Shown: positions 1 to 7,106 of the stretch, piece after piece
How positions within the stretch are numbered: the first letter of the stretch is position 1
Layout of the letters: every line of letters starts with the position of its first letter
Assembly: GCA_013042765.1 (NCBI GenBank)
Contig: JABDPP010000331.1
Coordinates: 1 to 9,090 of the forward strand
Length of the DNA stretch: 9,090 nt
Source: Litoreibacter sp.
Lineage (GTDB): Bacteria > Pseudomonadota > Alphaproteobacteria > Rhodobacterales > Rhodobacteraceae
Reading direction: 5' to 3'
The notes under the pieces: model-generated
What the model saw: only the letters and a program-made list of their open reading frames with translations
Database searches by the model: none
What the model was told of the DNA's origin: nothing
Position numbers and translations under genes: made by a program

Positions 1-3000
1 GAAGATACCTTCGAGCGCGAGCTTTACGTTATTCGTCGCCGGATCGAGAAGGCGGCCGCCGCGGCTCAAGTGGGTCAGTTGTATCTGTGCAGCCTGTCTT
101 GCCGGTCGATCATCTACAAAGGCATGATGCTGGCCGAACAGGTGGCCGATTTCTATCCCGATCTTCTCGACAGGCGGTTCGAGAGCGCCTTTGCGATCTA
201 TCACCAGCGCTATTCGACCAACACCTTCCCGCAGTGGTGGCTGGCACAGCCGTTCCGGATGCTGGCGCATAACGGCGAGATCAACACGCTCAAGGGCAAT
301 GTGAACTGGATGAAGAGCCATGAGATTCGGATGGCCTCTAGTGCATTTGGCGATATGGCCGAGGACATCAAACCGATCGTCGCGGCAGGGTCGTCCGACT
401 CCGCGGCGCTTGATTCCGTATTTGAAGTTCTGGTCCGCGCTGGCCGCTCGGCACCAATGGCTAAAACCATGCTCGTTCCAGAAAGCTGGTCAAAGCAAGC
501 GACCGAACTGCCCAAGCCGTGGCGTGACATGTACTCTTATTGCAACTCCGTCATGGAACCTTGGGACGGCCCCGCTGCCCTTGCCATGACCGATGGCCGT
601 TGGGTCTGCGCCGGTCTGGACCGGAATGGCCTGCGCCCGATGCGCTACGTCGTGACCGGAGACGGCATGCTGATCGCCGGTTCGGAAACAGGCATGGTCC
701 CGACCGATGAAGCCACCGTCCGTGAGAAGGGTGCTCTCGGACCGGGTCAGATCATCGCGGTCGATATGAAATCGGCCAAGCTGTTCCACGACACCGAGAT
801 CAAGGACAAGCTCGCCCGCGCGCTTCCTTTCGGCGAATGGGTTGGCAAGATCACCGATCTTGAGCAGGTCACCACGACAGAAAATGAGAGTGCGATCTAC
901 ACCGGAGCCGAGCTGCGGAAACGTCAGATTGCTGCGGGCTATTCCATCGAAGAGCTTGAGCAGATCCTTGCGCCGATGGCCGAGGACGGAAAAGAAACGC
1001 TTGCCTCCATGGGTGACGACACACCTTCTGCCGTTCTGTCGAAGAAATACCGGCCGCTGAGCCACTTTTTCCGCCAGAATTTCTCCCAGGTGACGAACCC
1101 ACCCATCGACAGCCTCCGCGAATACCGCGTGATGAGCCTCAAGACGCGATTTGGAAATCTCAAGAACGTGCTGGACGAAGATAGCAGCCAGACTGAGATC
1201 CTCGTTCTGGAAAGCCCGTTTGTCGGCAATACGCAGTTTGACCTCATTGTTGATCAGTTCAATGCGAACATGGTGGTCGTCGATTGTACCTTTGACGTCG
1301 ATGCTGGCGAAGGTGCCCTGCGCAAAGGTCTAGAGAGGATCCGTGCAGAAGCTGAAGATGCCGTGCGCTCTGGCGCCGGTCATATCGTTCTGACGGATCA
1401 GAACCAGTCCGAAGACCGTGCTGGCATGCCGATGATTCTTGCCACGAGCGCGGTGCACAGCTGGCTGACGGACAAGGGCCTGCGCACCTTCTGCTCGCTC
1501 AGTGTCCGCTCTGCTGAATGCCTCGACCCGCATTACTTTGCGGTTCTGATTGGCTGCGGCGCCACAACGGTCAACGCCTATCTGGCAGAGGATTCCCTCG
1601 CCGACCGGATCGATCGTGGCTTGCTTGACTGCTCCCTGACCGAAGCGGTTGCGCGCTACCGCGAAGCGATTGATCAGGGTCTTGTGAAGATCATGGCCAA
1701 GATGGGGATCTCCGTTATTTCCTCCTATCGCGGTGGTCTGAATTTCGAGGCCGTTGGTCTTTCGCGGGCCATGGTCGCGGAGTTTTTCCCCGGTATGCAT
1801 TCGCGGATCTCCGGCATCGGTGTTACCGGTGTTCAGGCGAAGCTTGTGGGTGTTCACAACTTGGGCTGGCGCGGAGGACAGGACGTCCTTCCGATCGGTG
1901 GTTTCTACAAGTCCCGCCGTTCCGGCGAGAAGCACGCTTGGGAAGCGCAGACCATGCACATGCTGCAAGCGGCCTGCACCCGGTCGAGCTATGATCTGTG
2001 GAAGCAGTTCTCCCAGACGATGCGGGCCAACCCGCCAATCCATCTGCGCGATCTGCTCGATATCAAGCCGATGAGCGATGCGATTCCGATCGAGGAAGTC
2101 GAAAGCATCACGTCTATTCGCAAGCGCTTCGTCACGCCGGGCATGTCGCTGGGGGCTCTGAGCCCTGAAGCACACAAGACCCTAAACGTGGCCATGAACC
2201 GGATCGGCGCTAAGTCGGATTCCGGTGAAGGTGGCGAAGATCCGGCGCATTTTGTTCCGGAGCCCAACGGCGACAACCCGTCCGCCAAGATCAAGCAGGT
2301 CGCATCCGGCCGCTTTGGTGTCACCGCCGAATATCTCAACCATTGCGAAGAGCTTGAGATCAAAGTTGCTCAGGGTGCAAAGCCCGGTGAGGGCGGCCAG
2401 CTTCCTGGCATGAAGGTCACTGATCTGATCGCGCGTCTACGCCATTCGACCAAAGGCGTGACACTGATCTCTCCACCGCCGCACCACGATATTTACTCGA
2501 TCGAGGATCTGGCCCAGCTGATCTACGATCTCAAGCAGATCAATCCGCGCTGCAAGGTCACGGTTAAGCTGGTTGCAGCTTCGGGTGTCGGCACGATCGC
2601 CGCCGGCGTTGCCAAGGCGAAGGCCGATGTGATCCTGATCTCCGGCCATAATGGTGGCACGGGCGCTTCCCCGGCAACCTCGATCAAATATGCGGGTCTG
2701 CCTTGGGAAATGGGTCTGACCGAGGCGCATCAGGTTCTCGCGATGAACAACCTGCGCGACCGCGTTACTTTGAGGACCGATGGTGGCCTTCGCACCGGAC
2801 GTGACATCGTCATGGCCGCGATGATGGGCGCCGAAGAATACGGTATCGGCACAGCTGCCCTGATCGCCATGGGCTGTATCATGGTTCGGCAGTGCCAGTC
2901 GAATACCTGCCCGGTTGGTGTCTGCACGCAGGACGAAGACCTCCGTGCGAAATTCACCGGATCGGCTGACAAGGTCGTCAACCTCATCACCTTCTATGCG

Positions 3001-4017
3001 CAAGAGGTTCGGGAAATCCTTGCCTCCATCGGTGCCCGGTCGCTGGATGAGGTGATCGGACGCGCTGACCTTCTGACCCAGGTTTCGCGCGGCTCGGCGC
3101 ACCTTGATGACCTCGATCTGAACCCACTTCTGATCACCGTCGATGGGGCGGACAAGATCAATTATGACCGCTCCCGTCCACGCAACGAGGTTCCCGATAC
3201 GCTTGACGCTGAGATCGTCAAAGATGCGCAGCCGTTCTTTAAGGACGGCGAGAAGATGCAGCTCTCTTACGCTGTGCAAAATACATTGCGCACGATCGGT
3301 ACCCGGGCGTCCTCGCATATCGTGCAGCGCTTCGGCATGCGCAATGATCTGCAGCCCGACCACCTGACGGTAAAACTGACTGGCTCTGCCGGGCAGTCGC
3401 TTGGTGCGTTTGCGGCTCCGGGTCTCAAGCTTGAAGTGTTCGGTGATGCCAACGATTATGTCGGCAAGGGTCTGTCGGGTGGCCGGGTTATCGTACGCCC
3501 GGCGCAGGAAAGCCCGCTGGTAGCCGAGGACAACACGATCATCGGGAATACCGTGCTTTATGGTGCGACTGATGGGCATTTGTTTGCTGCGGGCCGTGCG
3601 GGCGAGCGGTTTGCCGTTCGGAACTCTGGCGCGAAGGTCGTGATCGAAGGCTGCGGTTCCAATGGTTGTGAATATATGACCGGTGGTGTCGCGGTAATCC
3701 TCGGATCAATCGGCGCAAACTTCGGTGCAGGTATGACCGGTGGCATGGCCTACCTCTATGATCCCGAAGGTTCAGCGCAAGAATTGATGAACATGGAAAC
3801 GCTGGTTACCTGCCCGGTTTCTGTTGATCATTGGGAGGCAGAGCTGAAGGAACTGATCGAAACCCATGCCGGCGAGACGGACAGCCTGAAGGCGAAAACG
3901 ATCCTGCAGCACTGGGACAGCGAAAAGGCCAACTTCATCCAGATCTGCCCGAAGGAGATGTTGACGCGTCTCCCCGCGCCTCTTGGTATCGAAGAAACGG
4001 CGATCCCTGCGGAGTAA
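1..4017 (+). CDS. gltB: Glutamate synthase [NADPH] large (alpha) subunit, 5'-truncated by the window edge
   Basis: The reading frame is open from base 1 to the TAA at 4015-4017 (1338 visible residues). The family is about 1,500 residues, so roughly 170 N-terminal residues, including the catalytic Cys of the glutaminase domain, lie outside the window. The enzyme hydrolyses glutamine, channels the ammonia and reductively aminates 2-oxoglutarate to glutamate in the cytoplasm, with electrons from the GltD subunit. Visible, numbering from base 1: the rest of the class II amidotransferase domain (RYSTNT 70-75, AHNGEINT 89-96, NGLRP 209-213); a central domain; the FMN/2-oxoglutarate synthase barrel from about 690 (GEGGEDP near 742, QGAKPGEGGQ from 791, SGHNGGTG 881-888); three Cys in a C-x5-C-x4-C pattern (959, 965, 970) expected to hold the [3Fe-4S] cluster; and the C-terminal Gly-rich GXGXG beta-helix from about 1128. 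No frameshift or missing motif is seen. A hairpin terminator follows the stop; gltD is not visible. Confidence 0.98.
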   Translation, partial: EDTFERELYVIRRRIEKAAAAAQVGQLYLCSLSCRSIIYKGMMLAEQVADFYPDLLDRRFESAFAIYHQRYSTNTFPQWWLAQPFRMLAHNGEINTLKGNVNWMKSHEIRMASSAFGDMAEDIKPIVAAGSSDSAALDSVFEVLVRAGRSAPMAKTMLVPESWSKQATELPKPWRDMYSYCNSVMEPWDGPAALAMTDGRWVCAGLDRNGLRPMRYVVTGDGMLIAGSETGMVPTDEATVREKGALGPGQIIAVDMKSAKLFHDTEIKDKLARALPFGEWVGKITDLEQVTTTENESAIYTGAELRKRQIAAGYSIEELEQILAPMAEDGKETLASMGDDTPSAVLSKKYRPLSHFFRQNFSQVTNPPIDSLREYRVMSLKTRFGNLKNVLDEDSSQTEILVLESPFVGNTQFDLIVDQFNANMVVVDCTFDVDAGEGALRKGLERIRAEAEDAVRSGAGHIVLTDQNQSEDRAGMPMILATSAVHSWLTDKGLRTFCSLSVRSAECLDPHYFAVLIGCGATTVNAYLAEDSLADRIDRGLLDCSLTEAVARYREAIDQGLVKIMAKMGISVISSYRGGLNFEAVGLSRAMVAEFFPGMHSRISGIGVTGVQAKLVGVHNLGWRGGQDVLPIGGFYKSRRSGEKHAWEAQTMHMLQAACTRSSYDLWKQFSQTMRANPPIHLRDLLDIKPMSDAIPIEEVESITSIRKRFVTPGMSLGALSPEAHKTLNVAMNRIGAKSDSGEGGEDPAHFVPEPNGDNPSAKIKQVASGRFGVTAEYLNHCEELEIKVAQGAKPGEGGQLPGMKVTDLIARLRHSTKGVTLISPPPHHDIYSIEDLAQLIYDLKQINPRCKVTVKLVAASGVGTIAAGVAKAKADVILISGHNGGTGASPATSIKYAGLPWEMGLTEAHQVLAMNNLRDRVTLRTDGGLRTGRDIVMAAMMGAEEYGIGTAALIAMGCIMVRQCQSNTCPVGVCTQDEDLRAKFTGSADKVVNLITFYAQEVREILASIGARSLDEVIGRADLLTQVSRGSAHLDDLDLNPLLITVDGADKINYDRSRPRNEVPDTLDAEIVKDAQPFFKDGEKMQLSYAVQNTLRTIGTRASSHIVQRFGMRNDLQPDHLTVKLTGSAGQSLGAFAAPGLKLEVFGDANDYVGKGLSGGRVIVRPAQESPLVAEDNTIIGNTVLYGATDGHLFAAGRAGERFAVRNSGAKVVIEGCGSNGCEYMTGGVAVILGSIGANFGAGMTGGMAYLYDPEGSAQELMNMETLVTCPVSVDHWEAELKELIETHAGETDSLKAKTILQHWDSEKANFIQICPKEMLTRLPAPLGIEETAIPAE

Positions 4018-4055
4018 CCCCGCCTCACTGGTTTCGACTGATTGTAGAAAATAGG

Positions 4056-4090
4056 ATGCCGCTCCTTTACGGGGCGGCATTTTCCTTTTT
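4056..4090 (+). terminator. Rho-independent terminator of gltB, overlapping the 3' end of rppH
   Basis: A 10-bp stem (4056-4065 with 4071-4080; eight Watson-Crick pairs form the outer seven and inner ones, with one G-T pair at 4063/4073) encloses a 5-nt loop at 4066-4070. It is followed on the + strand by a T-rich run at 4081-4090 (TTTCCTTTTT). It lies 38 nt after the gltB stop. The stop codon of the convergent rppH (4067-4069) sits in the loop. On the minus strand the hairpin is followed by CCTATTTTCT, a weaker T-rich stretch, so it may also stop rppH transcripts. The structure is read directly from sequence; termination is inferred. Confidence 0.78.
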
Positions 4091-4570
4091 CAGATGCTCT
4101 GAAAAGGCAGCGATAACGCCCTCGTATACGATCCGTTTGAACGGCACGATATTGTCCAGAAGATCCTGAACGGACATCCAGCGCCAGGATGAAAACTCAG
4201 GGTGATCCGTCTCGATATTGATATCGGCGTCAGTTCCGCTGAACTGCATCAGAAACCACTTCTGTTCCTGGCCCCGATAGCGCCCTTTCCAGAGCTTTGG
4301 GACAAGCTCATGGGGCAGATCATAGGGCAGCCAATCGCCGGTTTCGGCAATAATAGACACTCTATCGGCGACAATTCCGGTTTCTTCCGTCAGTTCGCGG
4401 AGGGCCGCATCACGGGCCGTTTCGCCGGGGTCAATCCCGCCCTGGGGCATCTGCCATGCATTCTGATTGTGGTCGATCCTCTGGCCGGCAAAGACATGGC
4501 CATCCGCATTCAGGACGACGACACCGACATTGCGTCGGTAGGGGAGCGCTTTGATCTCTTCTGGTGTCAT
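4067..4570 (-). CDS. rppH: RNA pyrophosphohydrolase, Nudix family
   Basis: 167 residues, a normal length for RppH/NudH. The enzyme removes pyrophosphate from the 5' triphosphate end of RNAs, leaving a monophosphate that promotes RNase E-type decay; related proteins also hydrolyse dinucleoside polyphosphates. The complete Nudix box spans Gly44-Ile66: G44, E50, then REL at 58-60 and EE at 62-63, with G65. The preceding WQMPQGG (39-45) and the N-terminal YRRNVG are typical of RppH rather than of other Nudix hydrolases. The ATG at 4568-4570 is the only usable start because an in-frame TAG lies six codons upstream with no start codon between. No Shine-Dalgarno sequence is visible before it. It is the last gene of the gpmI-envC-ctpA-rppH block, 57 nt after ctpA, and converges on gltB. 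Its last codons are built from the gltB terminator. Confidence 0.95.
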   Translation of the reverse strand: MTPEEIKALPYRRNVGVVVLNADGHVFAGQRIDHNQNAWQMPQGGIDPGETARDAALRELTEETGIVADRVSIIAETGDWLPYDLPHELVPKLWKGRYRGQEQKWFLMQFSGTDADINIETDHPEFSSWRWMSVQDLLDNIVPFKRIVYEGVIAAFSEHLKKENAAP

Positions 4571-4627
4571 GTCTGCATCAGGGGGCTAACGCTATCAACG
4601 CAAGCCGCCTGTTTTCCTTTCGCGAAA
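4571..4627 (-). other. ctpA-rppH intergenic leader with a 10-bp palindrome
   Basis: This is 57 nt between the ctpA stop and the rppH start. Directly after the ctpA stop lies a perfect palindrome, TTTCGCGAAA (4618-4627). A purine-rich AAAGGA follows but is more than 40 nt from the rppH ATG, too far to serve it. No convincing promoter or T-tracted terminator is seen, so transcription probably reads through from ctpA. An upstream ATG at 4576-4578 opens a three-codon frame (ATG CAG ACA TGA) whose TGA overlaps the rppH ATG. Confidence 0.4.
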
Positions 4628-5962
4628 TCACTGGTCAGAGGGTGCCAGTGCGCTCAATCCCTTGAGAACGTCCAGCGCATAGGCGAGCTGGTAATCCTGG
4701 TCTCGGAGTTTTGCTGCCTCTTCGGCCTTGGCGCGCTCCTCTTCAAGAAGCTTCCGCTCGTCCTCAGTAATTGAATCATTATTCAGAGATCCGCGAAGAT
4801 CTGCTTCCGACCGGCCGCGACGCTGATCTTCATCCTCCTCACTCGCCGGTTGGCGCGGAGGCTGTTTGACAATGATGTCGGGCGACACGCCAAGCGCCTG
4901 AATCGAGCGACCCGATGGCGTATAGTAGCGCGACGTCGTCAGGCGCATGGCACCATCACCGCGAACAGGGACAACGGTCTGGACCGATCCTTTGCCAAAG
5001 CTCTTTTCACCAATCACAACGGCACGGCGATGATCTTGCAGGGCACCTGCAACAATTTCCGATGCCGATGCCGAACCACCGTTGATCAGAACAACGATCG
5101 GTTTGCCCTCGGCCAGATCGCCCGGTCTTGCATTGTAACGCTCGCTGTCACGGGTGTTGCGGCCGCGGGTCGAGACGATCTCTCCCTTGTCGAGAAATGC
5201 GTCACTGACCGCGATTGCTTGGGTGAGCAATCCGCCCGGATTATTGCGCAGGTCGAGGACAATGCCGTTGACGCTGTCAATTCCACCGGCGTCTTCGATC
5301 TGTTTGGCAAGACCCTCTTCAAGGTTCGGATAGGTTTGACGATTGAACGTGGTCACACGCAGGACAACACTTTCGCCCTCGGTCCGGGAACGGACAGCCG
5401 TGACTTTGATCGTGTCGCGGACGATTGAAACATCGAAGGGTTCATCTACGCCTTCGCGGACAACAGTCAGAATGATCTCGGAACCAACGGGGCCACGCAT
5501 CAACTCGACGGCCTGTTCGAGGTTCAGGCCGAGAATGCTCTGACCATCCACCATGGTAATGAAATCTCCCGATTCCATTCCGGCTTCATCTGCAGGCGTT
5601 CCGTCCATCGGGGAGACGACCTTCACATAGCCGTCTTCCTGAGTGACTTCGATCCCGAGACCGCCAAATTCGCCGCTGGTCTGCGTTCGCATGTTGTCGA
5701 AATCTTTTGGGGGAAGATAAGAGGAATGCGGATCAAGGGATGTGAGCATGCCGTTGATTGCGGCCTCGATCAGGTCGGCTTCGTCGACTTCCTCAACATA
5801 TTGTGCGCGAATGCGCTCGAAAATATCCCCGAAAAGATCAAGCTGTTCGTAAACGGTAGCTTTCTTGTCCGCTTCCTGTGCAATCAGCGGTCCGGTGATC
5901 TGGGTGGTGACCAGAGCCCCGGTTGCTGTTCCCAGCAAAGCTGCCATCAAAAACTTCTTCAT
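4628..5962 (-). CDS. ctpA: S41 family C-terminal processing peptidase (CtpA/Prc type)
   Basis: 444 residues, a usual length for the CtpA group. It is an exported serine protease that cleaves proteins near their C-termini in the periplasm; relatives control levels of peptidoglycan hydrolases and envelope proteins. Residues 1-29 look like a Sec signal (MKK, hydrophobic stretch, IAQ before E30). An N-terminal helical region carrying LTSLDPHSSYL (73-83) is followed by a PDZ domain (about 99-170), then the protease core. The catalytic pair is Ser299 (middle Ser of GSASASE, 296-302) and Lys324 (FGKG, 322-325), 25 residues apart as in E. coli Prc, with Gln328 following. The tail (about 370-425) is highly charged and probably coiled coil. 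ATG at 5960-5962 is chosen because it begins the signal peptide; AGGGA (5974-5978) lies 11 nt upstream, inside the end of envC. It starts 7 nt after the envC stop, suggesting translational coupling. Confidence 0.95.
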   Translation of the reverse strand: MKKFLMAALLGTATGALVTTQITGPLIAQEADKKATVYEQLDLFGDIFERIRAQYVEEVDEADLIEAAINGMLTSLDPHSSYLPPKDFDNMRTQTSGEFGGLGIEVTQEDGYVKVVSPMDGTPADEAGMESGDFITMVDGQSILGLNLEQAVELMRGPVGSEIILTVVREGVDEPFDVSIVRDTIKVTAVRSRTEGESVVLRVTTFNRQTYPNLEEGLAKQIEDAGGIDSVNGIVLDLRNNPGGLLTQAIAVSDAFLDKGEIVSTRGRNTRDSERYNARPGDLAEGKPIVVLINGGSASASEIVAGALQDHRRAVVIGEKSFGKGSVQTVVPVRGDGAMRLTTSRYYTPSGRSIQALGVSPDIIVKQPPRQPASEEDEDQRRGRSEADLRGSLNNDSITEDERKLLEEERAKAEEAAKLRDQDYQLAYALDVLKGLSALAPSDQ

Positions 5963-5969
5963 GTCTGTC

Positions 5970-7106
5970 TTAATCCCTGTTCAGATCGAACCATGATGAC
6001 GGGTCCAGTGCTTCGCCATCCTGTCTTAACTCTATATAAAGCGACTCTTGGCGATTGCCGCTACTCCCTTTGGCTGCATTCATCAAAAATGCGTCAATAT
6101 CCTGAAGTGTGCCGCTCATAAGACCCAGTGGGGCGCCCTCTTCGACGAGTTCGCCGATTTCCCCAAAGGTTTGTCCCATCCCGCCGAGAATCAAGAGGAA
6201 GCCTGATTCAGGCTCCAGAATGATAACGTTTCCATAGCTGAGCAACGGCCCGGCATAGCGGATTGTGGCTGTCCAAGGGGCCATGACGAGGCTTTGCGCG
6301 CTGGTTGCCCAGAGCAGGCCAGGCCGTGCAATGCCCGCCGCGTCTGGTTCGTTGAATGCGTGCAGGAGCCGGCCTTCAGTTGGCATCCGCAGTTTGCCCT
6401 TTACCTTTTGAAAGCTTTCCCGGGCCGGCATGGCGCCGGTTTCGAGGGTCAGAAGGCTATCTGCGAAGCCCGATAGCGTGTCGCTGTTCTGAACAAGCGC
6501 GCTGATCTGCTCAGTGTCGGAGATGAACCGGCGCGGAAGATCGGTGCGATCCGCGATTGCCTTTGAAAGATCGGCCCGCGCCTGTTGGACACCGCTCAAG
6601 GCTTGTGTCAGCGACGCGGCAGCCTCCTCCTGAAGAACGCGCAGGATCGAAAGCTCTTCAAGTTGGGCGCGCAGGACAGCCGCGTCGCGGGCAAGCGCCG
6701 GAGTCACATCTGAAATAATCAATGCGGAGCGGGCGGCGCCCAATGGGCCTGATGGGTGCATCGTCCAAAGAGGCGCGGGCGACCTGCCGATTGTCTGCAA
6801 CGCGCCGACCAGACGGGAGAGGCGGTCGAGCTCTTCTTCGAAGGAGAGGCGGATTGCGCGTTCTCGAATGCTGACAACACGAATGCCCTCACGCATCGCG
6901 GTCAGACCTTCTTCATAAGCACGAACTGTCTTTGTAAGAGCCGAAACTCTGTCGGTGGACTTTCGCGCTTGATCCAGCGCATTGCTTGCCTTGACGAGCA
7001 TCTGGCTTGCCCGGCGTGCTGTCGTGATTGGATCTGATTGCCCCAGAGCGGGCAATCCAAGGCAGGCAATGAGGCCAGCGATCAGAAGGTGGCGATACAA
7101 CTTCAT
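5970..7106 (-). CDS. envC: EnvC-like murein hydrolase activator with degenerate LytM (M23) domain
   Basis: 378 residues. EnvC-type proteins are exported, have coiled coils followed by a LytM domain, and activate N-acetylmuramoyl-L-alanine amidases during septal peptidoglycan splitting rather than cutting peptidoglycan themselves. Visible: a signal peptide (about 1-22, cleavage likely after ALG); long helical, heptad-like segments at about 27-105 and 135-235; and a C-terminal M23 fold (about 240-373) with the characteristic runs APWTATIRYAGPL, SYGNVIILEP, EEGAPLGLM and LYIELRQDGEALDPSSWF. The zinc ligands of active M23 enzymes appear missing: RPGLLW (261-266) stands where a G-[IV]-D is expected, EPESGF (298-303) replaces the H-x-x-G-Y strand, and no HxH motif is present. 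The ATG overlaps the gpmI stop as ATGA (7103-7106); no Shine-Dalgarno is seen, so translation is probably coupled to gpmI. The family call is firm; the activator role is inferred from the degenerate site and from EnvC/Caulobacter LdpF. Confidence 0.87.
   Translation of the reverse strand: MKLYRHLLIAGLIACLGLPALGQSDPITTARRASQMLVKASNALDQARKSTDRVSALTKTVRAYEEGLTAMREGIRVVSIRERAIRLSFEEELDRLSRLVGALQTIGRSPAPLWTMHPSGPLGAARSALIISDVTPALARDAAVLRAQLEELSILRVLQEEAAASLTQALSGVQQARADLSKAIADRTDLPRRFISDTEQISALVQNSDTLSGFADSLLTLETGAMPARESFQKVKGKLRMPTEGRLLHAFNEPDAAGIARPGLLWATSAQSLVMAPWTATIRYAGPLLSYGNVIILEPESGFLLILGGMGQTFGEIGELVEEGAPLGLMSGTLQDIDAFLMNAAKGSSGNRQESLYIELRQDGEALDPSSWFDLNRD

Noticed and set aside
1329..1345. 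Adjacent TCTAGA and GGATCC, which look like a cloning polylinker.
   Set aside because: The bases encode GLERIR in an uninterrupted GltB frame with normal flanking codons, so this is coincidence, not vector.
490..3579. Long antisense open frames inside gltB (490-1065, 1330-2175, 2437-3579 on the minus strand).
   Set aside because: All lie in register with gltB codons and merely reflect the scarcity of TTA, CTA and TCA codons in a GC-rich gene. The translations show no recognisable domain, and gltB itself is unambiguous.
4202..4774. 190-codon plus-strand frame opposite rppH and the end of ctpA.
   Set aside because: It is a shadow of two well-identified genes: it shows no family signature and crosses the rppH/ctpA gap by chance.
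7062..7106. Possible lipoprotein signal in the EnvC-like protein (LIAC at residues 12-15).
   Set aside because: The hydrophobic stretch before Cys15 is too short, with Arg5 only ten residues ahead. A normal signal-peptidase I site after ALG (20-22) fits better, so it is treated as a soluble periplasmic protein.
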